A stretch of 64,000 nt of DNA. It comes from Iodobacter ciconiae. Its GTDB lineage: Bacteria > Pseudomonadota > Gammaproteobacteria > Burkholderiales > Chitinibacteraceae. Positions 36,016-46,082 of this stretch are shown here, in pieces. The DNA lies in contig NZ_CP034433.1 in assembly GCF_003952345.1 (NCBI RefSeq), positions 806,001-870,000 on the forward strand, written 5' to 3'. The first letter of the stretch is position 1. The number at the start of each line of letters is the position of its first letter. The translations under genes were made by a program, and so were the position numbers. Below the pieces are notes generated by a model. The model did not search any database, was not told the DNA's origin, and saw only the letters and a program-made list of their open reading frames with translations.

Positions 36016-37368
36016 ATGGCTAAAATTCGATCTTCTTTTATTTGTCAGCTTTGTGGCTCTGCATCTCCTAAATGGCAAGGGCAATGCCCCGGCTGTGGTG
36101 AGTGGAATACCCTGCAGGAGGGCGCGGCGGAGACGGCTCCTGCCACTCGCTTTCAGTCTTTGGCTGCCGATGGTGCGATTCACCAGTTAAGCGATGTAGA
36201 GGCCGCAGAAATCCCGCGTATTGCTACCGGCATGGCAGAGCTTGATCGTGTGCTGGGCGGCGGCTTGGTGCCCGGCGGCGTGGTGCTGATTGGCGGGGAT
36301 CCGGGAATCGGCAAATCAACACTTTTGCTGCAAGCCATGACTTTGCTGGCGGCTGAGCGGCCGGTTTTGTATGTCTCTGGTGAAGAGTCCCCGCAGCAAA
36401 TTGCTTTGCGTGCCAAACGTCTGGGCTTGCCTGCAGGTAAAGTAGCGTTGTATGCAGAAATCGGCTTGGAAAAAATTCTGCTCGCACTCGAAAAAGTGGG
36501 CCCGCAGGTGGCTGTAATCGACTCGATTCAAACTGTTTATTCCGAGGCGCTCACTTCTGCCCCGGGGAGCGTGGCTCAGGTGAGAGAATGTGCCGCGCAG
36601 CTCACGCGCTATGCCAAGCGCACAGGCACAACTATTTTTCTGGTAGGGCATGTTACAAAAGATGGTGCAATTGCCGGGCCACGTGTGCTGGAGCATATCG
36701 TGGATGCGGTGCTTTATTTTGAAGGGGATACGCATTCCAGCTTTAGGTTGATACGAGCAATTAAAAACCGGTTTGGAGCTGTTAACGAGCTGGGTGTGTT
36801 TGCAATGACCGATAAAGGTTTGCGCGAAGTATCCAATCCGTCTGCACTCTTTCTGTCCCAGCATAAAGAGCCTGTGCCTGGTAGCTGTGTTTTGGTGACG
36901 CAGGAGGGCACTCGCCCTTTACTGGTAGAGATTCAGGCGCTGGTTGATGATTCGCATTCCCCTCAGCCTAAGCGTCTTGCAGTAGGGGTGGAGCAAAATC
37001 GTCTGGCTCTGCTGCTGGCGGTATTGCACCGCCACGCGGGCATTGCTGCATTTGATCAGGATGTATTTATTAATGCGGTGGGCGGCGTGAGGATTGCCGA
37101 GCCTGCTGCAGATTTGGCTGTTTTGTTAGCGATTGTGTCTTCTTTAAAAAATCGTCCTTTGCCCGACAAATTGGTTGTATTTGGTGAGGTAGGCTTGGCG
37201 GGGGAGGTGAGGCCGGTGCAGCGGGGGCAGGAGCGCCTGCGTGAGGCGGCCAAGCTGGGTTTTACCCATGCCATCGTGCCTAAAGGTAATCGCCCCAGGC
37301 AAAGTATTGAAGGCATGACAGTGACGCTGGTTGAGCGTTTAGAAGAGGCAGTTAGCGCGGCATTGTAA
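36016..37368 (+). CDS. radA: DNA repair protein RadA (Sms)
   Basis: Hexameric branch-migration helicase for recombinational repair (450 aa). A C4 zinc finger with Cys 10, 13, 24 and 27, Walker A G-G-D-P-G-I-G-K-S-T (93-102), the RadA-specific K-N-R-F-G (250-254) and a C-terminal Lon-like domain are visible. It extends D-loops at the side of RecA. Single gene between the flg terminator and trxA. Confidence 0.97.
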   Translation: MAKIRSSFICQLCGSASPKWQGQCPGCGEWNTLQEGAAETAPATRFQSLAADGAIHQLSDVEAAEIPRIATGMAELDRVLGGGLVPGGVVLIGGDPGIGKSTLLLQAMTLLAAERPVLYVSGEESPQQIALRAKRLGLPAGKVALYAEIGLEKILLALEKVGPQVAVIDSIQTVYSEALTSAPGSVAQVRECAAQLTRYAKRTGTTIFLVGHVTKDGAIAGPRVLEHIVDAVLYFEGDTHSSFRLIRAIKNRFGAVNELGVFAMTDKGLREVSNPSALFLSQHKEPVPGSCVLVTQEGTRPLLVEIQALVDDSHSPQPKRLAVGVEQNRLALLLAVLHRHAGIAAFDQDVFINAVGGVRIAEPAADLAVLLAIVSSLKNRPLPDKLVVFGEVGLAGEVRPVQRGQERLREAAKLGFTHAIVPKGNRPRQSIEGMTVTLVERLEEAVSAAL

Positions 37369-37490
37369 GTTTTTTAGTACAATGGCCTTGAAAAATAAGC
37401 GTACGCCCACATCAATAAAACATTGCTGACTGCTTTATCCTTCGTCTAGGATTTGATAGGTCAATTGATTACCCCCATGCTGGAGACTTA

Positions 37491-37820
37491 ATGATGAGTG
37501 AACATATCGCACAGGTTACAGATGCCACGTTCGATGCTGAAGTATTGCAAGCGCAAGGCCCCGTTTTGGTTGACTATTGGGCTGAATGGTGCGGCCCGTG
37601 CAAAATGATTACTCCGATTCTGGAAGAAGTCGGCGCGGAATATGCGGGTCGTTTGAAAGTAACAAAACTCAATATCGACGATAACCAAGCGACACCTCCT
37701 AAATATGGCATTCGTGGTATTCCGACACTGATGTTGTTCGTGGGTGGTGAAGTAAAGGCCACCAAAGTTGGTGCGTTGTCAAAATCGCAATTAACTGCAT
37801 TTCTTGACAGTAATATTTGA
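37491..37820 (+). CDS. trxA: Thioredoxin 1
   Basis: Cytoplasmic dithiol reductant (109 aa). The active site W-C-G-P-C has Cys 34 and Cys 37, followed by K-M-I-T-P and the cis-Pro segment [13 protein letters not shown] lies just upstream. The pair trxA-rho is a common arrangement in Proteobacteria. Confidence 0.97.
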   Translation: MMSEHIAQVTDATFDAEVLQAQGPVLVDYWAEWCGPCKMITPILEEVGAEYAGRLKVTKLNIDDNQATPPKYGIRGIPTLMLFVGGEVKATKVGALSKSQLTAFLDSNI

Positions 37821-37948
37821 CAGCACTGAGTAAATCCATATAGGCTTATGGATATTCAACTGGGCTCGCCGGATATTCTTTTCGGCCCGCCCGGATTATT
37901 AAAAAATTTCTGTTTTCCCTTCCCGATTTACTCAAGCGCGCCCTCCCT

Positions 37949-39205
37949 ATGCACCTGTCTGATTTAAAACACCTCCATGTTTCCGAACTTGTTGATATGG
38001 CTACGTCTTGCGAGATTGACGGTGCAAACCGGCTGCGTAAGCAAGATCTTGTTTTTGCCATTTTGAAAACAAAAGCTAAAAAAGGTGAAAGCATTTACGG
38101 CGATGGTACGCTGGAAGTGCTACCTGATGGTTTTGGTTTTCTGCGAAGCCCGGATACTTCCTACCTGGCTGGCCCTGATGATATTTATGTCAGCCCTAGC
38201 CAGATTCGCCGCTTTAATTTGCACACCGGTGACACTATTGATGGCGAAATTCGTACGCCCAAAGATGGTGAGCGCTATTTTGCGCTGGTTAAAGTCGATA
38301 AGGTCAATGGCGAGCCACCAGAAAATGCTAAACATAAAATTCTGTTTGAAAACTTAACGCCACTGTTTCCCAATAAGCGTTTACATCTTGAGCGTGATAT
38401 CCGCGCCGAAGAGAATGTAACTGGTCGTATCATTGATCTGATCGCTCCTATCGGTAAAGGCCAACGCGCACTGTTAGTTGCGCCGCCAAAAACCGGTAAG
38501 ACGGTGATGTTGCAGCATATTGCCCATGCAATTAGTGCTAATCACCCTGAAGTAATGCTGATTGTGCTTCTGATTGATGAGCGCCCTGAAGAAGTAACCG
38601 AAATGCAGCGCTCTGTGAAGGGCGAGGTGGTTTCTTCTACGTTTGATGAGCCGGCAACCCGTCACGTACAAGTGGCGGAGATGGTGATTGAAAAAGCCAA
38701 GCGTCTTGTTGAGCACAAAAAAGACGTGGTGATTCTGCTCGATTCGATTACCCGCCTGGCTCGTGCCTACAATACTGTGGTGCCTGCGTCTGGCAAGGTT
38801 TTAACCGGTGGTGTGGATGCAAACGCATTGCAACGCCCCAAGCGCTTCTTTGGTGCGGCTCGTAATATTGAAGAGGGCGGCAGTTTAACGATTATTGCTA
38901 CGGCGCTGGTTGATACCGGTAGTCGTATGGACGATGTGATTTACGAAGAATTCAAGGGTACGGGTAATAATGAAATCCATCTTGACCGCCGTATGGCAGA
39001 AAAGCGTACTTATCCGGCATTAAATGTAAATCGTTCCGGCACACGCCGTGAAGAATTGCTGATTCAGCAAGATCAATTGCAAAAAATATGGGTTCTGCGC
39101 AAATTACTTTATCCAATGGATGATCTGGATGCGATGGAATTCTTATTGGATAAAATCAAAGGCACCAAGAATAATATGGATTTCTTTGATTCGATGCGTC
39201 GATAA
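37949..39205 (+). CDS. rho: Transcription termination factor Rho
   Basis: RNA-dependent ATPase hexamer (418 aa). The N-terminal cold-shock-like RNA-binding domain has [16 protein letters not shown], Walker A A-P-P-K-T-G-K-T lies at about residue 178, Walker B and the Q/R-loops follow ([11 protein letters not shown] and [11 protein letters not shown]). Length matches E. coli Rho (419). No acidic N-terminal insertion is present. Confidence 0.98.
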   Translation: MHLSDLKHLHVSELVDMATSCEIDGANRLRKQDLVFAILKTKAKKGESIYGDGTLEVLPDGFGFLRSPDTSYLAGPDDIYVSPSQIRRFNLHTGDTIDGEIRTPKDGERYFALVKVDKVNGEPPENAKHKILFENLTPLFPNKRLHLERDIRAEENVTGRIIDLIAPIGKGQRALLVAPPKTGKTVMLQHIAHAISANHPEVMLIVLLIDERPEEVTEMQRSVKGEVVSSTFDEPATRHVQVAEMVIEKAKRLVEHKKDVVILLDSITRLARAYNTVVPASGKVLTGGVDANALQRPKRFFGAARNIEEGGSLTIIATALVDTGSRMDDVIYEEFKGTGNNEIHLDRRMAEKRTYPALNVNRSGTRREELLIQQDQLQKIWVLRKLLYPMDDLDAMEFLLDKIKGTKNNMDFFDSMRR

Positions 39206-39309
39206 GCACATACAGCGTAGCTTGTTCAAATTGCGCTTTTATGCGATGATCTCGTTTTTATGGCTAGTGTTGGCACAACCCCAGCACGCTAAATGTAAAG
39301 GGAAGTAAA

Positions 39310-39567
39310 ATGAAAGATGGTATTCATCCAGAATATAAAGATGTTGTATTCCAAGACGTAGCTGCTGATTTCACATTTATGAGCCGTTCTACTCTAACTG
39401 CTAAACAAACAATCGTTTGGACTGACGGCAAAGAATATCCATTGGTTAAGCTGGATATTTCTTCGGAATCGCACCCATTCTACACCGGCAAACAAAAGAT
39501 TGTGGACACTGCCGGTCGTATCGACAAGTTCCGTCAAAAATACAGCATGTACGGCAGCAAGGAATAA
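39310..39567 (+). CDS. rpmE2: Ribosomal protein bL31 type B
   Basis: Large-subunit protein bL31 of the zinc-independent type (85 aa): M-K-D-G-I-H-P-E-Y at the N-terminus, [10 protein letters not shown] and G-R-I-D-K-F late. The C-x-x-C zinc ligands of type A are absent. Type B copies in other bacteria replace type A when zinc is scarce; whether a type A gene exists is outside the window. A terminator follows. Confidence 0.95.
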   Translation: MKDGIHPEYKDVVFQDVAADFTFMSRSTLTAKQTIVWTDGKEYPLVKLDISSESHPFYTGKQKIVDTAGRIDKFRQKYSMYGSKE

Positions 39568-39588
39568 TTATCCCTGCGCAGTATCTGA

Positions 39589-39616
39589 AAAAGGCAGCCG
39601 CGCGCTGCCTTTTTTG
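39589..39616 (+). terminator. Intrinsic terminator after rpmE2
   Basis: AGGCAGC and GCTGCCT (39604-39610) form a stem around CGCGC, followed by a T-run. Confidence 0.85.
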
Positions 39617-39683
39617 CATTTAAAAGCTGTCTTTAAAAATTCGATATTTACTATTGGGCTCTTGTAAGCCTTAGGCAAATACC

Positions 39684-41309
39684 ATGCTGACTTATCTTCC
39701 TCCTCTTGAACGTGAACCGCTGGCTGCGGGGGCTGAGAAGCCCTGGCTGCTGCTGCTTCTTTGTTTTGTCTGGTTAATACCAGGCCTAGTGGGCCATGAT
39801 CCGTGGAAGCCCGACGAAATTGAAACTGCCGCAGTGATCCAGCAGTTCATGCAAGGAGCATATTGGTCTGTACCCCAGTTTGCAGGCCAGCCTTACTTGG
39901 AGCATGCGCCCCTATATTATTGGTGTGCAGCGCTGCTTGCATGGCCCTTGCAAACGCTGGGTATGGCAGTGCATGATGCTGCCCGTCTGACGACAGGCAT
40001 CTGGATGGCGCTGGCTTTATGGGGCTTGGGTTTAGCAGGGCGCGAGCTGTATGGCCGCCGAAATGGCCGTGTTGCCGTGATTACCTTGATTGGCTGCATT
40101 GGTTTGATTATCTGGGGACATCATCTTTCCCCTCAGGTTTTGGTTTTAGCTGGGTTTTCCTGGCATATTTTCGGGTTGGCCTATGCTCTGCGCCAGCCCC
40201 TGTGTGCGGGTTTATTGCTGGGTTTGGCATGGTTGCTATTACTTTTAGGGGGTAATTGGGCTGAATTTATTTTAGCGCTCAGCTCCGCATTGCTGCTGTT
40301 TTTATTCAGGCCATGGCGCAATACTTCATTTGGGGTGAGCCTACTTTCAGCCCTGGTGATTGCAGTACCTCTGGGGGCCATCTGGCCGATCGATCTTTAT
40401 CAGCATGCGCGACCGGTATTTGATTTATGGATTGATCAATATGCGCTGGGGCCGTTTGGTGGTTTAGCTGATTTTAAAGCGTTTCATGCGTTCGGTTTCT
40501 TTTCTTCAATTGTGTTGTGGTTTGCCTGGCCCGCTTTACCTCTGGCAATTTGGGGCTTGTGGGCAAATCGGCGGCAGTTAACTCAGCCCAAAATGCTTTT
40601 GCCTAGTGTTTTGCTACTGGTATATGTACTTTGGTTTGTGATGGCGGGTGATACACGTGAATCTCATGCACTTATCGTGTTGTTGCCATTGTCTATTCTT
40701 GCTGCCAGCGGCGTGGATGATTTACGCCGTGGTGCGGCCCAGGCGCTAAACTGGTTTGGTTTGATGACCTTTGGTCTATTTACAGGTCTGCTCTGGTTGG
40801 GCTGGCTGGCCGTGCATACCGGCATGCCTGCCGGGCTGGCTAGAACACTGCGTGAGGCTAGCCCGGCATACCAAGAGCGATGGGATGTGCCGGGAATTAT
40901 TTTTGCAATTGCACTGACTGTTATCTGGGGCTTTGTTATTGCGCGTAAACGTCCTCCAGGGCGGCTGGCAGTGACTAATTGGGCATGTGGAGTGACTTTG
41001 ATTTGGGGGGTCCTTATCGGCTTATGGCAGCCATGGCTGGATGCACAGAAAAGCTATCGCAGTGTTTCATATTCTTTGCGTGATGCGATACAAGGACAAA
41101 AGACATGCATTGATGGGCGAAATATTCCATCGGCTCCGTTAGCATCATTTGAGTATTTTGCGGGGATTGTATTGCAGCAAGGTCACCAGGCTGAGAGTTG
41201 TGGCTTACGAATGACGATCGGAGAGGAGCCTCTGGGAGACACAGTCTTGTGGAGGGGTAATCGCGAGGGTGAGCATAAAGAATTTTTTGTTGTGACTATC
41301 GTTCAATAA
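39684..41309 (+). CDS. ArnT-like membrane glycosyltransferase (GT39/83)
   Basis: Polytopic protein (541 aa, about 11-12 helices) of the ArnT/PMT superfamily that moves a sugar from a polyprenyl-phosphate carrier to a periplasmic acceptor. The first periplasmic loop has the metal-binding motif H-D-P-W-K-P-D-E (about residues 37-44), the catalytic acidic pair of the fold, and a later loop has Y-L-E-H-A-P-L-Y-Y-W typical of GT39/83 enzymes. No arn operon lies nearby, so the sugar and acceptor (lipid A, protein or other glycan) are unknown. Single gene with its own terminator. Confidence 0.85.
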   Translation: MLTYLPPLEREPLAAGAEKPWLLLLLCFVWLIPGLVGHDPWKPDEIETAAVIQQFMQGAYWSVPQFAGQPYLEHAPLYYWCAALLAWPLQTLGMAVHDAARLTTGIWMALALWGLGLAGRELYGRRNGRVAVITLIGCIGLIIWGHHLSPQVLVLAGFSWHIFGLAYALRQPLCAGLLLGLAWLLLLLGGNWAEFILALSSALLLFLFRPWRNTSFGVSLLSALVIAVPLGAIWPIDLYQHARPVFDLWIDQYALGPFGGLADFKAFHAFGFFSSIVLWFAWPALPLAIWGLWANRRQLTQPKMLLPSVLLLVYVLWFVMAGDTRESHALIVLLPLSILAASGVDDLRRGAAQALNWFGLMTFGLFTGLLWLGWLAVHTGMPAGLARTLREASPAYQERWDVPGIIFAIALTVIWGFVIARKRPPGRLAVTNWACGVTLIWGVLIGLWQPWLDAQKSYRSVSYSLRDAIQGQKTCIDGRNIPSAPLASFEYFAGIVLQQGHQAESCGLRMTIGEEPLGDTVLWRGNREGEHKEFFVVTIVQ

Positions 41310-41312
41310 ACT

Positions 41313-41347
41313 AAAAGGATCGCTTATAAGGTAAGCGATCCTTTTTT
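41313..41347. terminator. Intrinsic terminator after the glycosyltransferase, bidirectional
   Basis: AAAAGGATCGCTTA (41313-41326) pairs with TAAGCGATCCTTTT (from 41332), loop TAAGG. It also lies just beyond the stop of the opposing DUF3149 gene. Confidence 0.88.
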
Positions 41348-41365
41348 TAGGGCTCGCTAAAGGTC

Positions 41366-41542
41366 TTACGGGGTGTTTGTTTTTTTATTTATTGTTTTTA
41401 AATGTGCCGCAGTGTCTTCTATTACTTTGCGTCGAACATAGAAAAAAATATAAACAGCCATACCTAAAATAAAGAGGATGGTAAACAGGCTTAATAAACC
41501 GATATCAGAAGTAAACAGCGCTTGAAGTGGTGTATTTTCCAT
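41366..41542 (-). CDS. Small DUF3149 membrane protein
   Basis: A 58-residue protein encoded on the minus strand from ATG 41542. One transmembrane helix (about residues 15-36, I-G-L-L-S-L-F-T-I-L-F-I-L-G-M-A-V-Y-I-F) is followed by a basic tail beginning V-R-R-K-V. The T-S-D-I-G-L-L-S-L and G-M-A-V pattern matches DUF3149. AAGGT precedes the start at the right distance. The function of the family is unknown. Being short it is easily missed. Confidence 0.8.
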   Translation of the reverse strand: MENTPLQALFTSDIGLLSLFTILFILGMAVYIFFYVRRKVIEDTAAHLKTINKKTNTP

Positions 41543-42072
41543 GGTGATTACCTTGTATTTATATGATGCTATATGAATACAAATACGATGTTTAGGTATT
41601 GATGCATATCAAGCTTCCTATGCAATTGTTTATTATAAAAATGATTGTCTGGATTTCTGTCTGCATATTTTCGTGTTTTGTCTGATACAGCAGCCTACTG
41701 CTGGCCGTCAATGAGTAAGGTTTTTTTGTCGGTTAAGAAAATACGCTGTGCTTCAATTTTTTGCTGTTAATTTGCCCGCTAATAAATATCACGAAGTATT
41801 GATCGGTAGAGCTTATAGCCAGGTTTTGAATGGCGATATTGTCCACGTCATGCCCTTAGCTGTTATTAACAGGTTTGATGGTTATCTGGGCCACTTAGCT
41901 GGCTGGCCATTTTTCCTGAATGATATTCAGCTTCAAAGCATGTGTATTTTTATTTGATAAGAGCTATTTATCTGCTGGCCAGAGAGTGTAGTGAGCAGAT
42001 TGATAAAAGCGGCTTGGAGGAGGGGCATTTATGGTGTGGGCGGCAGAAATACTGCCACCCCGGTTTTAGGTA
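41543..42072. other. Intergenic region, no recognised gene
   Basis: About 530 AT-rich bases. An open stretch of 69 codons at 41748-41957 on the plus strand has no ribosome-binding site and no recognisable family. The region contains the promoter of the DUF3149 gene at its left end and the end of yajQ at the right. No strong hairpin was seen. Confidence 0.3.
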
Positions 42073-42567
42073 TTAGTCGCGGAAGTTTTGATATTGTAAT
42101 GGAAAATCAGTAATTGATTTTCGCATTAATGCAATTACTTCTTGCAGTATATCGCGTTTAGCACCTGTTACCCGTACAGTATCACCCTGAATAGCTGTTT
42201 GCACTTTTAGTTTTTCATCCTTAATAAGTTTGATGATTTTTTTTGCTAAATCCTGATCAATACCTGCTTTGATTTTCATTTCCATTTTTACTTTATTGCC
42301 AGAAACTTTTTGGATATCGCCACTTTCCAGGCGTTTACTGCTGTCGGCTTCTTTTTTTTCCAACGCTGGAAATAAAATATCTTTAATCTGATCAAGCTGG
42401 GCGTTTGAATCTCCATGGAGCGTGATGGTTTCATCTTTTTCGTTTAAATCAACTTTGGCGCTAGTGCCTTTAAAGTCAAAACGATTGTTGATAACACGAT
42501 CTACGGCATCAATTGCGTTTTTAAGCGCAACCATGTCCAGTTCGGAGCTAATATCGAAAGAAGGCAC
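42073..42567 (-). CDS. yajQ: YajQ-family nucleotide-binding protein
   Basis: Cytoplasmic DUF520 protein (164 aa). Starts M-P-S-F-D-I-S-S-E-L-D and contains N-N-R-F-D-F-K-G-T and the C-terminal V-R-V-T-G-A-K-R-D-I-L-Q. Two ferredoxin-like domains are expected. Members bind c-di-GMP in Xanthomonas and act as co-regulators; in E. coli it binds RNA/nucleotides. A c-di-GMP role would fit an organism with HD-GYP signalling, but this is not shown here. Last of a probable ppnP-yajQ pair. Confidence 0.93.
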   Translation of the reverse strand: MPSFDISSELDMVALKNAIDAVDRVINNRFDFKGTSAKVDLNEKDETITLHGDSNAQLDQIKDILFPALEKKEADSSKRLESGDIQKVSGNKVKMEMKIKAGIDQDLAKKIIKLIKDEKLKVQTAIQGDTVRVTGAKRDILQEVIALMRKSITDFPLQYQNFRD

Positions 42568-42620
42568 AGGCTTCTCCTTTATGTAAGTAGTGAATTAAAT
42601 CTATTTCGGGTTCTTGTCGT

Positions 42621-42932
42621 TTATGCAAAATGACAAACGTAATGCAGTGTTTCCAGTGTTTCAATAGTAAAGCTGGAGTTGGCAGGTACATTAAAACTTT
42701 GGCCTGCTGTATAGGTGCTCGCCTCGGGTTCACCGGCCTGTTTTACATGGCAAAGACCCGCTACGATTTCCATGATCTCTGCTGCGCCTGTATTAAAAGT
42801 AAGTGTTGATGGCAAAATAACACCGACTGTTTTTTTTTCACCGCTGGCTAAAATAAGGCAGTGTGATACGCAGAGGCCTTCAAAATAAACATTGCCCTGC
42901 TTAAGTACTGATACATTATCAAATTGTGACAT
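42621..42932 (-). CDS. ppnP: Pyrimidine/purine nucleoside phosphorylase
   Basis: Small cupin-fold enzyme (103 aa), formerly UPF0345/YaiE, catalysing phosphorolysis of several nucleosides to base plus ribose-1-phosphate. V-Y-F-E-G-L-C-V-S-H, K-K-T-V-G-V-I-L-P, E-I-M-E-I-V-A-G and the terminal F-T-I-E-T-L-E-T-L-H-Y-V-C are family sequence. It lies 12 bases after the DUF2788 gene. Confidence 0.93.
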   Translation of the reverse strand: MSQFDNVSVLKQGNVYFEGLCVSHCLILASGEKKTVGVILPSTLTFNTGAAEIMEIVAGLCHVKQAGEPEASTYTAGQSFNVPANSSFTIETLETLHYVCHFA

Positions 42933-42944
42933 AGAAATTTCTCT

Positions 42945-43166
42945 TTATTTTTGAAGGAGTTCGGTGAGTATCGTTTTTACAATAAATCCGAATACGCCAA
43001 ACCCCAGTGTAAAGAATAAAACCAGGGAGCCATATTTTCCTGCTTTAGAATCTGCAGCTAATCGATAAATGATAAAGCCCATATAAATGATGAGGCCGGT
43101 ACAGAGGATAGACACCGATAGCGTGGTGAATGTTTCCTCTGACATATTTTTAAGTGCCTCAAGCAT
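42945..43166 (-). CDS. DUF2788 small membrane protein
   Basis: A 73-residue protein with two transmembrane helices (about residues 15-33 and 43-65) joined by the conserved polar loop A-A-D-S-K-A-G-K-Y-G. The start at 43166 is preceded by AAGGAA; a longer in-frame start would overlap argG and give a non-family leader. It lies 67 bases downstream of argG. Function of DUF2788 is unknown. Confidence 0.85.
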   Translation of the reverse strand: MLEALKNMSEETFTTLSVSILCTGLIIYMGFIIYRLAADSKAGKYGSLVLFFTLGFGVFGFIVKTILTELLQK

Positions 43167-43190
43167 AATGGTTTCCTTTTGTTTTACGCA

Positions 43191-43217
43191 CAAAGCCGGC
43201 AGCGAGCCGGCTTTGTT
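43191..43217. terminator. Hairpin after argG
   Basis: AAGCCGGC (43193-43200) pairs with GCCGGCTT (43206-43213), loop AGCGA. The T-run follows on the plus strand; on the argG strand only TTTG follows, so termination of argG would be partial and read-through to the DUF2788 gene is possible. Confidence 0.55.
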
Positions 43218-43233
43218 TTCATCTGATTTAAGC

Positions 43234-44448
43234 TTACTTGCGTAATTTAGCGGCAATTCGCATACGTAATGCATTCAGTTTAATAAAGCCTGCTGCATCT
43301 GCCTGATTATAAGCCCCGCCATCGTCTTCAAAGGTGGCAATGTTGGCATCAAATAGTGATTGTTTGGAGTCACGCCCCACCACAATCACATTGCCTTTGT
43401 AGAGTTTAACGCGCACCCAGCCATTTACATGGTTTTGGCTTGCGTCAATCATGCTTTGCAGCATCAGGCGCTCTGGTGCCCACCAGTAGCCGTTGTAAAT
43501 CAGGCTGGCGTATTTAGGCATCAGCTCGTCTTTAAGGTGAGCTACTTCGCGGTCAAGGCAAATGGATTCAATGGCGCGGTGGGCTTTCAGCATAATCGTA
43601 CCGCCGGGGGTTTCGTAGCAGCCACGGCTTTTCATGCCAACAAAGCGGTTTTCAACCAGATCAAGGCGGCCAATACCGTGTTTGCCACCGAGTTTATTCA
43701 GTGTGGCCAATACCGTGGCCGGGCTCATTTTGACGCCATTAATGCCGGTAATATCGCCTTTTTCGTATTCAAGCTCTACGTACTCGGCTGCATCCGGGGC
43801 TTGCTCCGGGCTAACCGACCAGAGCCACATGTCTTCTTCGGGCTCGGCTGCCGGGTTTTCCAGTACCTGGCCCTCGTAAGAAATATGTAGCAGATTGGCA
43901 TCCATAGAGTAAGGGCTGCCACCATTTTTTTTCTTGGCGATATCCATGCCATGTTTCTCGGCGTAATCGAGCAGCTTTTCACGGCTGTTTAAATCCCATT
44001 CGCGCCATGGTGCAATCACTTTGATGTCCGGGCGCAGAGCGTAATAGCCCAGCTCGAAGCGGACTTGATCATTGCCTTTACCTGTTGCTCCGTGGCTGAC
44101 GGCATCTGCACCGGTTAGATTAGCAATCTCAATCTGGCGCTTGGCAATTAGCGGGCGGGCAATGGACGTGCCCAGCAGGTATTCGCCTTCATAAACGGTA
44201 TTTGCTCGGAACATGGGGAAGACAAAGTCCCGCACGAACTCTTCGCGCAAATCATCAATAAAAATATTTTCTGGCTTGATGCCAAACTGTACGGCTTTTT
44301 GGCGGGCGGGCTCAAGCTCTTCGCCCTGGCCCAGATCTGCGGTAAATGTCACCACTTCGCATTGATATGTATCTTGCAACCACTTCAGGATTACCGAGGT
44401 ATCTAGGCCACCAGAGTAGGCAAGAACCGCTTTTTTAACATCAGACAT
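43234..44448 (-). CDS. argG: Argininosuccinate synthase
   Basis: Joins citrulline and aspartate with ATP, the penultimate step of arginine synthesis (404 aa). ATP pyrophosphatase loop A-Y-S-G-G-L-D-T-S at residues 10-18, then [13 protein letters not shown] and S-P-Y-S-M-D-A-N. The start at 44448 is supported by GGAG six bases upstream; the frame is open further but would add 37 atypical residues overlapping the exporter gene. It follows argF and an exporter on the same strand. Confidence 0.97.
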   Translation of the reverse strand: MSDVKKAVLAYSGGLDTSVILKWLQDTYQCEVVTFTADLGQGEELEPARQKAVQFGIKPENIFIDDLREEFVRDFVFPMFRANTVYEGEYLLGTSIARPLIAKRQIEIANLTGADAVSHGATGKGNDQVRFELGYYALRPDIKVIAPWREWDLNSREKLLDYAEKHGMDIAKKKNGGSPYSMDANLLHISYEGQVLENPAAEPEEDMWLWSVSPEQAPDAAEYVELEYEKGDITGINGVKMSPATVLATLNKLGGKHGIGRLDLVENRFVGMKSRGCYETPGGTIMLKAHRAIESICLDREVAHLKDELMPKYASLIYNGYWWAPERLMLQSMIDASQNHVNGWVRVKLYKGNVIVVGRDSKQSLFDANIATFEDDGGAYNQADAAGFIKLNALRMRIAAKLRK

Positions 44449-44480
44449 GAGAGCTCCAAGAGGGGGAGAAGGGGCAAGGG

Positions 44481-45101
44481 TTAGTGAGTAAGAGCAAGCC
44501 GCGCACCAAAGCTGATAAAAAGTACACCAGTTAAGCGCGCCAGCCAACGGCTCAGCCACTGTTTGCCTGCTAGTCGCCTGGAAAGGCCTGCACCAGCAAA
44601 GATTAAAAAGGTCAGATAAGCCAAACTTACGGCTTGAACGATCATGCCAAGTATTGCAAAAGTGAGTGGAATCCGGTCATAAGCCGGGTCCACAAACTGG
44701 GGGAAAAATGCCATAAAAAATAAGATTGCTTTCACATTTACAAGCGAAATAGACAGTGCCTGCTTGTAAATATGGCCAGACGGTGCTTCCATTGGCGCAT
44801 TATTGCCTGCCTGTGGTTTTGCTAGCAGCATTTTGAATCCCATCCAGGCCAGATAGGCTGCACCAGCATAACGAACCATATCAAAAGTTGCAGGATGAGT
44901 GTGCATTAAAGATGCAACACCCACACTGGCAAGTAGCATCAGGATTAAATCACCCGTAACAATACCAGCTGCTGCAGCATAACCTGCACGTACACCCAGT
45001 TTGGCCGCCACAGACAAAGTAAAAATCGAGTTTGGCCCCGGCAGTAAAACAATAAAGAAAGTGCCGAGCAGATAGCTGCTTAAATCGGTAATGCCAAACA
45101 T
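44481..45101 (-). CDS. LysE/RhtB-family amino acid exporter
   Basis: Inner-membrane exporter (206 aa, six helices) with the family signature [11 protein letters not shown] near residue 20 and the G-I-V-T-G-D segment, then [11 protein letters not shown]. The closest-looking branch is LeuE/RhtB-like. It lies between argF and argG on the same strand (66 bases after argF, 32 before argG), which suggests export of arginine or a related amino acid; this is inference from context. Confidence 0.88.
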   Translation of the reverse strand: MFGITDLSSYLLGTFFIVLLPGPNSIFTLSVAAKLGVRAGYAAAAGIVTGDLILMLLASVGVASLMHTHPATFDMVRYAGAAYLAWMGFKMLLAKPQAGNNAPMEAPSGHIYKQALSISLVNVKAILFFMAFFPQFVDPAYDRIPLTFAILGMIVQAVSLAYLTFLIFAGAGLSRRLAGKQWLSRWLARLTGVLFISFGARLALTH

Positions 45102-45167
45102 GACGTGCGATCCTGTATTACTTAATAAAGCGTGGGTAAATGATCTGTTCAGGCCATTTTGGAGTGT

Positions 45168-46082
45168 TTATTCCTCTACTTTACCCAGTAATAGGTATTC
45201 AATCACAGCTTTTTGTGTGTGCATGCGATTTTCTGCTTCATCCCAGACGACCGATTGTGGTCCGTCGATGACTTCCGGGTCGACTTCTTCGCCACGATGC
45301 GCTGGCAGACAGTGCATAAACATGGCGTTGGCCTTAGCTTGCAGCATGACTTTTTCGCTGACTCTGTAATGCAAAAAGTCTTTTCGGCGTTGCAAGGTTT
45401 CACGCTCAAATCCCATTGAAGTGCATACATCGGTAGTTACGATGTCGGCATCTCTGGCGGCTTGATACGGATCGTAAAAGGTTTCAAAATGCTCAACGTC
45501 ATATTTCTGGCCATCAAGTACTGTCATTTCATAGCCGCGCGGACAGGCTTGCTTGAGTTTGAAATTGAAAATTTTTGCAGCTTGTAGCCAGGTGCGGGAA
45601 ATATTGTTGCTATCACCAATCCAGGCTACTGTTTTGCCTTCGATCGAGCCATTTTTTTCGATATAGGTAAAAATATCGGCCAGAATCTGGCATGGGTGAT
45701 ATTCATTGGTCAGCCCGTTAATAACGGGAACTAAAGAATTATCGGCAAAGCGTTCAACAATACTTTGCTCGAAAGTACGTACCATTACGATATTGGTCAT
45801 GCGGCTGATGACTTTCGCCACATCTTCGATAGGCTCGCCACGGCCCAACTGGGTGTCTTTGGATTGCAAAAACATCGCATGACCACCGAACTGCGCCATG
45901 CCTGCTTCAAAAGAAACACGAGTACGGGTGGATGATTTTTCAAAAATCATGGCTAGCACTTTACCAATCAGCGGCTGGTAAAGCTCGCCTGCGGCCAGTT
46001 TGGCTTTAAGAATGGCAGCGCGTTTGAACAGATAGTCATATTCTTCGCGGGTAAAATCAGTAAACTGCAGATAATGGCGCAT
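45168..46082 (-). CDS. argF: Ornithine carbamoyltransferase
   Basis: Makes citrulline from ornithine and carbamoyl phosphate (304 aa). The carbamoyl-phosphate motif S-S-T-R-T-R, the G-L-T-N-E-Y-H-P-C-Q-I-L-A-D segment, the ornithine motif S-M-G and H-C-L-P-A-H-R-G-E-E-V are intact. The start at 46082 (M-R-H-Y-L-Q-F-T-D-F) matches the usual betaproteobacterial N-terminus; a GTG 81 bases upstream is in frame but atypical. First gene of the argF-exporter-argG cluster. Confidence 0.96.
   Translation of the reverse strand: MRHYLQFTDFTREEYDYLFKRAAILKAKLAAGELYQPLIGKVLAMIFEKSSTRTRVSFEAGMAQFGGHAMFLQSKDTQLGRGEPIEDVAKVISRMTNIVMVRTFEQSIVERFADNSLVPVINGLTNEYHPCQILADIFTYIEKNGSIEGKTVAWIGDSNNISRTWLQAAKIFNFKLKQACPRGYEMTVLDGQKYDVEHFETFYDPYQAARDADIVTTDVCTSMGFERETLQRRKDFLHYRVSEKVMLQAKANAMFMHCLPAHRGEEVDPEVIDGPQSVVWDEAENRMHTQKAVIEYLLLGKVEE

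Noticed and set aside
41748..41957. 69-codon plus-strand frame
   Set aside because: No ribosome-binding site, no recognisable domain and AT-rich noncoding surroundings.
43360..43890. Long open frames opposite argG
   Set aside because: They are antisense shadows of argG, whose protein is fully conserved.
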